Part shown: one piece after another, positions 26,767 to 33,111 of the stretch
Numbering within the stretch: position 1 is the first letter of the stretch
Layout of the letters: each line of letters opens with the position of its first letter
NCBI GenBank assembly: GCA_017483945.1
Contig: JAFUUE010000086.1
Span: forward strand, 1 to 46,909
Source of the DNA: Paludibacteraceae bacterium
GTDB taxonomy: Bacteria > Bacteroidota > Bacteroidia > Bacteroidales > Paludibacteraceae
Length of the DNA stretch: 46,909 nt
Direction of reading: 5' to 3'
Program-made: the position numbers and the translations under genes
The notes under the pieces: model-generated
Told to the model about the DNA's origin: nothing
Database searches by the model: none
Seen by the model: only the letters and a program-made list of their open reading frames with translations

Positions 26767-28011
26767 ATGAAACGCATCACTGTTATTCTAACCGGCATGC
26801 TCTGCCTTTTGAGCATCGCCCCTGCCGTCCGCGCGCAGGGCAAAATGGTCGGCGGAGACATCTCCATGCTCCCCCGATACGAAGCCGCCCGGGTCGCCTA
26901 CAAGACGCCCGCCGGACAGACCATACCCGACCTCATCCCCTACCTGCGCGACGAGGCGGGGTATAATATAGCACGCGTGCGCCTGTTCGTGGACCCGACA
27001 GGAGCCACGGGCGTCGTGCAGGACACCGCCTACATCCGCCCGCTCTGCCAACGCATCAAGGCCGCCGGACTCAACCTGCTGCTCGACTTCCACTACAGCG
27101 ACACATGGGCGGACCCGAAGGCCCAATGGACGCCCGCCGCTTGGACCGCACTCGACGAGCAGCAACTGGCCGACACCCTATATAATTATACCCGACTCGT
27201 GCTCGAGCACCTCGTCGCATGCAACGCCGCGCCCGACTATATCCAGACGGGCAACGAGATAAGCTACGGCATACTCTGGGGAGCGGAAGGCAAGACAACC
27301 TACAAGTGCTACCCCACCCTGGACAGCAACAACTGGACACGGTTCATCAGCCTGCTCACGCGTGCCGGACAGGCCTGCCGCGACGTATGCCCCGACGCCC
27401 GCATCATCATCCACACCGAGCGCGCCGCCAACTGGAGCGCCACCTATGACATCTACCGCCGTCTCGCCGCACTCGACTACGACATCATCGGACTGAGCTA
27501 CTACCCCGAGTGGCACAACGACATCGCCACACTCACCTCCACACTCAACCGTCTCCACTCCTCCTTCCCCACAAAGCCCGTCATGATTGTCGAGACCGGC
27601 TATTACAACAACTGGTATCCCGCGGACGCCACCTACGACTTCACCTCCACATGGCCCGCATCGGCCGCCGGACAGAAAGCGTTCCTCGACGACCTCGTGG
27701 CCGCCATCGCGCCCCTCGACCACGTCATCGGACTGCTCTACTGGTTCCCCGAAGAGAACCCCTGCAACAACCGCGTCTATGAGCCTTGGTACAACCACGG
27801 ACTCTTCTCGCCCTCCACAGGACGCGCCGTGGACGCCCTGTTCGCCTTCAAGGCGCTGCGTGGCGACCTCACACCCGTCACCTCCGTCAGCGGAGAGCAC
27901 GCCGCGCCACAAGGCACCTACACACTCGACGGACGACCCGTCTCCGACAACGAGCGGACCGGAGGCATCCTCATACAGAACGGACAAAAAACACTCAAAA
28001 TAAACCGATAA
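26767..28011 (+). CDS. GH53 endo-beta-1,4-galactanase
   Basis: 414 aa with a signal peptide (1-23, VRAQ). The GH53 fold is marked by KMVGGDISMLPRYE, YNIARVRLFVDP, LLLDFHYSDTWADP and the acid/base motif IQTGNEISYGILWG (E164). The nucleophile motif is PVMIVETGYYNNWYP (E276). GH53 enzymes cut beta-1,4-galactan, the side chain of rhamnogalacturonan I and type I arabinogalactan. The C-terminal GTYTLDGRPVS...GGILIQNG resembles a short Bacteroidales sorting-type tail. The start at 26767 gives the signal peptide and follows the promoter; an upstream in-frame ATG at 26707 lies before the promoter. It is divergent from the sus operon, and recQ follows after 21 nt. Confidence 0.93.
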   Translation: MKRITVILTGMLCLLSIAPAVRAQGKMVGGDISMLPRYEAARVAYKTPAGQTIPDLIPYLRDEAGYNIARVRLFVDPTGATGVVQDTAYIRPLCQRIKAAGLNLLLDFHYSDTWADPKAQWTPAAWTALDEQQLADTLYNYTRLVLEHLVACNAAPDYIQTGNEISYGILWGAEGKTTYKCYPTLDSNNWTRFISLLTRAGQACRDVCPDARIIIHTERAANWSATYDIYRRLAALDYDIIGLSYYPEWHNDIATLTSTLNRLHSSFPTKPVMIVETGYYNNWYPADATYDFTSTWPASAAGQKAFLDDLVAAIAPLDHVIGLLYWFPEENPCNNRVYEPWYNHGLFSPSTGRAVDALFAFKALRGDLTPVTSVSGEHAAPQGTYTLDGRPVSDNERTGGILIQNGQKTLKINR

Positions 28012-28032
28012 TAACCTCATTCATAACTTGCT

Positions 28033-30216
28033 ATGACAAGACATGAAGAACTCATAACTGCCCTGCAGCGTAACTTCGGATTCAACTCCTTCAAGGGGAA
28101 TCAGGAGGACATCATCAACAACATCATGGACGGAAAAGACTCGTTCGTCCTCATGCCCACCGGAGGCGGTAAGAGCCTCTGCTACCAGCTCCCCTCGCTC
28201 ATCATGGACGGAGTGGCCATCGTCATATCCCCGCTCATCGCACTCATGAAGAACCAGGTGGACGCCATGCGCAACTACTCCGAGGAAGACGGCATCGCAC
28301 ACTTCATCAACTCCTCCCTCTCGCGGCCGGAAATCAATGCCGTCAAGGACGACATCCTCGCCGGGAAGACCAAACTCCTCTACCTCGCACCAGAGTCTCT
28401 CAACAAGAATGAGAACGTGGACTTCCTCAAGGGAGTCAAGATTTCCTTCTACGCCATCGACGAGGCACACTGTATCTCCGAGTGGGGGCACGATTTCCGA
28501 CCCGAATACCGGCATATACGCCCTATCGTCGAGCGCATCGGCAAGGCACCCATCGTAGCACTCACCGCTACCGCCACGCCCAAAGTGCAGCACGACATCC
28601 TCAAGAACCTCGAGATTCCCGACGCAACCATCTTCCGCTCCTCCTTCAACCGGCCCAACCTCTACTATGAGGTACGCCCCAAGACCGAGGATGTGGACAA
28701 GGACCTCGTACGCTACATACGCTCCATGGAGGGTAAGTCCGGCATCGTCTATTGCCTCGCACGCAAGGAGGTCGAGGACCTCGCACAGACTCTGCGCGTC
28801 AATAACATCAGCGCACTGCCCTACCACGCCGGAATGGACGCCGCCACACGCAGCGAGAACCAGGACGCCTTCCTCATGGAGAAATGCCAGGTCATCGTCG
28901 CCACCATCGCCTTCGGCATGGGTATCGACAAACCCGACGTGCGATTCGTCGTGCACTACGACATACCCAAATCGCTCGAGGGATACTACCAGGAGACCGG
29001 ACGCGCCGGACGAGACGGCGGAGAGGGACAATGTATCTGCTACTATTCGCCCAAAGACATCGAACGACTCCGCCAGTTCCAACGGGGCAAACCCGTCGCC
29101 GAGATAGAGATTGCCAACCAGCTCCTCTTCGAGACACAGTCCTACGCCGAGTCATCCATATGCCGACGCAAACTGCTCATGCACTACTTCGGCGAGGAAT
29201 ACGACCAAGACAACTGCGGACATTGCGACAACTGCAAGAAGACCTACCGCCTCATCGACGCCACCGAACTGCTCGAACTCATCATCGAGACCATTCATAT
29301 CCTCAACGAGAAGTTCAAGGCCGAGCATATAGTGGACATCCTCAAGGGCAACAAGACCGCTACCGTCCTCAGCTACCGCCACGACGAACTCGAGAACTTC
29401 GGCGCCGCCGAGGATGAGGACGAGAACACCCTCCACGCCATCATCCGTCAAGCGCTCGTATGCGGATACCTCAAGAAAGACGTCGAATCCTACGGCATAC
29501 TCAAACTAACAACCGAAGGAAAACGCTTCGGACGTCGGCCCTCCAAGTTCGAAGTCCCCATCGAGATACACGACGAGGAGGAAGAGGCCGAGATGGAAAT
29601 GAACATCGCCGGAGGAGGAGCCGCGGACGATGTGCTCTTCTCCATACTCAAAGATATCCGCAAAAAGATATCCAAACAGCAGGACGTGCCACCCTTCGTC
29701 ATCTTCCAGGACCCCAGCCTCGAAGCCATGGCCACCACCTACCCCATCACCATTGAGGAACTGCAGAACATCCCCGGTGTCGGAGTGGGAAAAGCCAAAC
29801 GCTACGGCAATGAGTTCCTGCGAGTTATCAAGGAGTATGTCGAGGAAAACGACATCATCCGACCCGAGGACCTGCGCGTACGTACCGTCGCCAAAGACTC
29901 CACACGCAAAATCAGCATTATACAGGCCATCGACCGACGCGTCGCACTCGACGACCTCGCCGAGTCCAAAGGCATGTCCATGGAGGAGATGCTCCAGGAG
30001 ATTGAGGCCATCGTCTATTCGGGTACCAAGCTCAATATCAACTACTTCATCGAAGAGGTTGTGGACCCAGACGAGGAGGAAGATATATACAACTACTTCA
30101 AGACCGCCGAGTCCGACAATATCAAACTCGCCATGCAAGAGCTCGGCGAGGATGACTACGACGAGCTGCACGTACGACTCGTACGCATCAAGTTCCACTC
30201 CGAACTCGGCAACTGA
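28033..30216 (+). CDS. recQ: ATP-dependent DNA helicase RecQ
   Basis: 727 aa. Superfamily 2 helicase with motif I MPTGGGKSLCYQLP (K47), DEAH at 143-146 and motif VI QETGRAGRDG. The RecQ zinc-binding Cys cluster (CRRKLLMHYFGE, then NCGHCDNC) and RecQ-C winged helix follow, and then an HRDC domain (TRKISIIQ... region, after GVGVGKAKRYG). It unwinds DNA 3' to 5' in recombinational repair. Bacteroidota RecQ proteins are longer than the E. coli form (about 610 aa) because of the C-terminal extension. It begins 21 nt after GH53 with no promoter of its own seen. Confidence 0.95.
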   Translation: MTRHEELITALQRNFGFNSFKGNQEDIINNIMDGKDSFVLMPTGGGKSLCYQLPSLIMDGVAIVISPLIALMKNQVDAMRNYSEEDGIAHFINSSLSRPEINAVKDDILAGKTKLLYLAPESLNKNENVDFLKGVKISFYAIDEAHCISEWGHDFRPEYRHIRPIVERIGKAPIVALTATATPKVQHDILKNLEIPDATIFRSSFNRPNLYYEVRPKTEDVDKDLVRYIRSMEGKSGIVYCLARKEVEDLAQTLRVNNISALPYHAGMDAATRSENQDAFLMEKCQVIVATIAFGMGIDKPDVRFVVHYDIPKSLEGYYQETGRAGRDGGEGQCICYYSPKDIERLRQFQRGKPVAEIEIANQLLFETQSYAESSICRRKLLMHYFGEEYDQDNCGHCDNCKKTYRLIDATELLELIIETIHILNEKFKAEHIVDILKGNKTATVLSYRHDELENFGAAEDEDENTLHAIIRQALVCGYLKKDVESYGILKLTTEGKRFGRRPSKFEVPIEIHDEEEEAEMEMNIAGGGAADDVLFSILKDIRKKISKQQDVPPFVIFQDPSLEAMATTYPITIEELQNIPGVGVGKAKRYGNEFLRVIKEYVEENDIIRPEDLRVRTVAKDSTRKISIIQAIDRRVALDDLAESKGMSMEEMLQEIEAIVYSGTKLNINYFIEEVVDPDEEEDIYNYFKTAESDNIKLAMQELGEDDYDELHVRLVRIKFHSELGN

Positions 30217-30269
30217 CCTCTAAACCACCGCACTACGCCTGTCCCCACCGAAGCCGTCCCGTAGCAAAC

Positions 30270-30324
30270 ACGGCAACGAGACGGCAACGAGACGGCAACG
30301 ACACGACAACGAGACGAAGACGAA
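30270..30324. repeat. 11-bp tandem array, 5 copies
   Basis: Units ACGGCAACGAG, ACGGCAACGAG, ACGGCAACGAC, ACGACAACGAG and ACGAAGACGAA show decreasing identity along the array. It occupies nearly half of the 121-nt gap before rimO. Confidence 0.88.
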
Positions 30325-30337
30325 CCATAGCAATTCC

Positions 30338-31663
30338 ATGCGACAAAATCAAGTTGACATAATCACACTCGGCTGCTCCAAGAACCTCGTGGATGCAGAG
30401 CGGCTCATGCGGCGCATCGAAGCGCTCGGCTACACCTGTGTCCATGACCCCGAGCAGCCACGCGGACAAATAGCCGTCATCAACACATGCGGCTTCATCG
30501 GAGACGCCAAGGAGGAGAGCATCAACACCATCCTCCGTTTCGTCGAGCGCAAGAAACGCCGCCAAGTCAGCCGCATCTACGTCATGGGCTGCCTCTCCGA
30601 GCGGTACCTCCACGAACTCGAAGCCGAGATTCCCGAGGTGGACGCATGGTTCGGCAAGTTCGACTACCTCTCCCTGCTCGACATCCTGCCCCCCGTCCCG
30701 CAAACCGCCGCCTGCGCCACACAACCCTTCGAGCGCACCATCACCACACCCGCGCACTACACCTACCTCAAGATTTCCGAGGGCTGCAACCGTTTCTGCT
30801 CCTATTGCGCTATCCCCCTCATCACCGGCCGCCACACCTCTCGCCCCATCGACGAACTGCTCGACGAAGTGCGCTGGCTCGTCTCGCAGGGCGTAAAGGA
30901 GTTCAACGTCATCGCGCAGGATCTCTCCTCCTATGGACTCGACCTCTACCATGAGCACCGGCTGCCGGAACTCATCGACCGCATGGCGCAGATACCCGGA
31001 GTCGAGTGGATACGCCTCCATTACGCCTACCCCACCGACTTCCCCTACGACCTGTTGCCCGTCATGGCGCGGCACCCCAATGTCTGCAAGTACCTCGACA
31101 TCGCCGTGCAGCACTGCTCTGACCATATGCTCACCCTCATGCGCCGCCACATCACGCGCGCCGAGCAGGATGAACTCCTCGCACGCATCCGCCGCGAAGT
31201 GCCCGGCATTTGTCTGCGTACCACCCTTCTCGTCGGACACCCCGGCGAGACGTCTGAGGACTTCGAGGAACTCAAGCAATGGGTACGCACCCAACGATTC
31301 GACCGGCTCGGCGCCTTTGCCTACTCCGACGAGGAAGGCACATACGCCAACCGCCACTACAACGACGACGTGCCTGAGGAGGTCAAGCAACAGCGGCTCA
31401 GCGACATCATGGCCATTCAGCAGGACATCGCCGCAGAGCTCTCCGCCGCCAAGGTAGGCACCGTCCAACGCGTCATCATCGACCGCCACGAAGGCGACTA
31501 CTACATCGGACGCACACAGTACGACTCACCCGAAGTGGACTGCGAAGTACTCATCCCCGCAACAGACGACAACACCAACACTAACCCTATCAAAACAGGC
31601 CGGTTCTACAACGTGCGCATCATACGCGCAGACGAATTCGACCTATACGGAACAATATGCTAA
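30338..31663 (+). CDS. rimO: Ribosomal protein S12 methylthiotransferase RimO
   Basis: 441 aa. N-terminal UPF0004 domain with the Fe-S ligands in TLGCSKNLVDAE, INTCGFIGDAKEE and VMGCLSERY. The radical SAM motif is CNRFCSYCAIP, and a C-terminal TRAM domain starts near residue 375. RimO adds a methylthio group to an Asp of ribosomal protein S12. The LGCSKN start and the GDAKEESI pattern favour RimO over MiaB. Length is normal for the family. The stop overlaps the HU gene by 7 nt. Confidence 0.95.
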   Translation: MRQNQVDIITLGCSKNLVDAERLMRRIEALGYTCVHDPEQPRGQIAVINTCGFIGDAKEESINTILRFVERKKRRQVSRIYVMGCLSERYLHELEAEIPEVDAWFGKFDYLSLLDILPPVPQTAACATQPFERTITTPAHYTYLKISEGCNRFCSYCAIPLITGRHTSRPIDELLDEVRWLVSQGVKEFNVIAQDLSSYGLDLYHEHRLPELIDRMAQIPGVEWIRLHYAYPTDFPYDLLPVMARHPNVCKYLDIAVQHCSDHMLTLMRRHITRAEQDELLARIRREVPGICLRTTLLVGHPGETSEDFEELKQWVRTQRFDRLGAFAYSDEEGTYANRHYNDDVPEEVKQQRLSDIMAIQQDIAAELSAAKVGTVQRVIIDRHEGDYYIGRTQYDSPEVDCEVLIPATDDNTNTNPIKTGRFYNVRIIRADEFDLYGTIC

Positions 31664-31935
31664 CCAAAGAACTCATACCCGCCATCGCCGAAGCCTCCGG
31701 ACTCACACGACGCCGAACCGAGGAACTACTCAGCGCCACTGTCAGTACCATCCACGACTGCCTGCGCAACGGACAGACCATACAACTACAGAAACTCGGC
31801 TCACTCGAACTCCGACAAAGCAAGGAGCGGGCTCTCCTACACCCCAAAACCGGCGAACGGACTGTCAGCAAAAGCCATACACAACTCGTCTTCAAACCCG
31901 CTAACTCGCTCAAAGAAGAACTGAACAACGCCTAA
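31657..31935 (+). CDS. HU/IHF-family DNA-binding protein
   Basis: 92 aa. It has an HU fold with the N-terminal helices (MLTKELIPAIAEASGLTRRRTEELL) and the beta-arm region QLQKLGSLELRQSKERALLHPKTGERTVSKSHTQ. The arm keeps GxLExRxxxER-like features and the conserved arm-tip Gly. It is a nucleoid protein expected to bind and bend DNA as a dimer. Its start codon overlaps the end of rimO, and 3 nt separate it from the second HU-domain gene, so the two may be made in a fixed ratio and could pair. Confidence 0.9.
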   Translation: MLTKELIPAIAEASGLTRRRTEELLSATVSTIHDCLRNGQTIQLQKLGSLELRQSKERALLHPKTGERTVSKSHTQLVFKPANSLKEELNNA

Positions 31936-31938
31936 TCT

Positions 31939-33111
31939 ATGCCCAACCCACAAACAGACAAAGTAACATGGTCCCAACTGCGACAGGCTATCGCCAAACG
32001 CATCGGGACGAATGAGAAAGAGGTCAACCTCTTCCTCACCGCCTTCATTGCACAGATAACCAACGCCCTGCGCGCCGACCGACTCGTACGTATCAATGGT
32101 CTCGGCACCTTCAAACTGCAGGAGGTCGCCCCGCGGCGCAGCATCAATATCGCCACCGGCGAACCTATCACCATACCCGGATACGACAAGGTCATCTTCC
32201 TGCCCGAGGCTTCGGTGCGCGAACTCATCAATCACCAACCTGTACCCGAACAGGTGCGGGCCGACATCGAAGAAATCATTGACCCCATACAGAAACTCGG
32301 CGCGCAAGCCGTTGAGATAGTGGACATCCTGGCCGAACTCGGCCAAGACCCCCGCAAACCCCAACCCACACCCACCTGGGACGCGGGCGGCTCGCCCGCG
32401 GATCGCCACGAAGAGGCGACTCCTGAAGACGCGGCCTTCTCGTCTCAGGCACAGCCTGCACCCACGGATTGCCACGAAGAGGCAACTCCCGAACCGACTC
32501 CCGAGCCAGACCCGACTCCCGCCCCCAAGCCAGCCCAACCCGGTCCTGCACCGATACGCCGCCCGTGGCTGACAGCCGGCATCACTATCCTCTGCTTCAC
32601 GCTCTGCCTGGCGGGGGCCTTCCTCTTCGTCGGGCATAAGTTCGTCCAATGGGTGGACACGCTCCACGAGCGCGCAAACACCCCGCTCCCCGTCGTTGAG
32701 CAGACCATTGACCAACCCACACAAGAGACCCCACAGGACACGACTGCCACCTGGGACGCGGGCTCATCGTCTCGGTCACAGACCGCGCCCGCGGAGCGCT
32801 CTCCAGAGCGCCCCTCAGACCCCGAGCCCACGGAATCCCTGTCCCCCGCACAGCCCGACTACTCCGACATACTCGCCGTAGAGGAGCTGCATGCTGACAG
32901 CCGCCTCGCATGGCTTGCCTATAAGTACTACGGCGCCAAGGACCTATGGGTCTTCATCTATGAGGCCAACCGCGATGTGCTGCCCAACCCGCACCAGATT
33001 AAGGTCGGCACACCCATCCGCATACCCAACCTCTCGCCCGAACTGCGAGACCTCACCAACCCTGATACGCAACGACTCATCGAGGAAAAGAAAGCCCTCT
33101 ATGCACGCTAA
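31939..33111 (+). CDS. HU-domain protein with transmembrane helix and LysM-like domain
   Basis: 390 aa. Residues 1-98 are an HU-like DNA-binding domain (VTWSQLRQAIAKRIG, then RLVRINGLGTFKLQEVAPRR). 135-205 is a Pro/Thr/Glu-rich linker, 210-232 one transmembrane helix (LTAGITILCFTLCLAGAFLF), 240-315 a second low-complexity linker, and 318-365 a LysM-like domain (ADSRLAWLAYKYYG, then NPHQIKVGTPIRIPNL). The order implies a cytoplasmic DNA-binding head and a periplasmic peptidoglycan-binding tail. Both linkers carry palindromic elements (encoded as TWDAG at 146-150 and 271-275). It is preceded by an HU gene and overlaps uvrA by 11 nt. The role as a nucleoid-to-wall tether is inferred. Confidence 0.85.
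   Translation: MPNPQTDKVTWSQLRQAIAKRIGTNEKEVNLFLTAFIAQITNALRADRLVRINGLGTFKLQEVAPRRSINIATGEPITIPGYDKVIFLPEASVRELINHQPVPEQVRADIEEIIDPIQKLGAQAVEIVDILAELGQDPRKPQPTPTWDAGGSPADRHEEATPEDAAFSSQAQPAPTDCHEEATPEPTPEPDPTPAPKPAQPGPAPIRRPWLTAGITILCFTLCLAGAFLFVGHKFVQWVDTLHERANTPLPVVEQTIDQPTQETPQDTTATWDAGSSSRSQTAPAERSPERPSDPEPTESLSPAQPDYSDILAVEELHADSRLAWLAYKYYGAKDLWVFIYEANRDVLPNPHQIKVGTPIRIPNLSPELRDLTNPDTQRLIEEKKALYAR
32373..32489 (+). repeat. Composite palindromic element inside the HU-LysM gene, first linker
   Basis: Order: 29-nt core (32373-32401, arms CGCGGGCG/CGCCCGCG), 22-nt hairpin module (32402-32423, stem TCGCC/GGCGA, loop ACGAAGA), a 14-nt joint, a 30-nt module (32438-32467, hairpin CAGGC-ACA-GCCTG) and a second 22-nt module (32468-32489, stem TTGCC/GGCAA). 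The two 22-mers differ only at the C-G/T-A pair and at one further spot outside the stem. Total length is 117 nt (39 codons), so the reading frame is kept. Confidence 0.78.
32748..32816 (+). repeat. Composite palindromic element inside the HU-LysM gene, second linker
   Basis: A truncated core (CACCTGGGACGCGGGCT, 32748-32764) is followed by a 30-nt module (32765-32794, hairpin CGGTC-ACA-GACCG) and a 22-nt module (32795-32816, stem GCGCTC/GAGCGC). The 30-mer aligns without gaps to 32438-32467 with paired changes in its stem. Total length is 69 nt (23 codons), so the frame is kept. Confidence 0.75.

Noticed and set aside
32891..33100. Upstream extension of uvrA
   Set aside because: The 70 extra codons overlap the LysM domain of the preceding gene in another frame; UvrA similarity begins at 33101.
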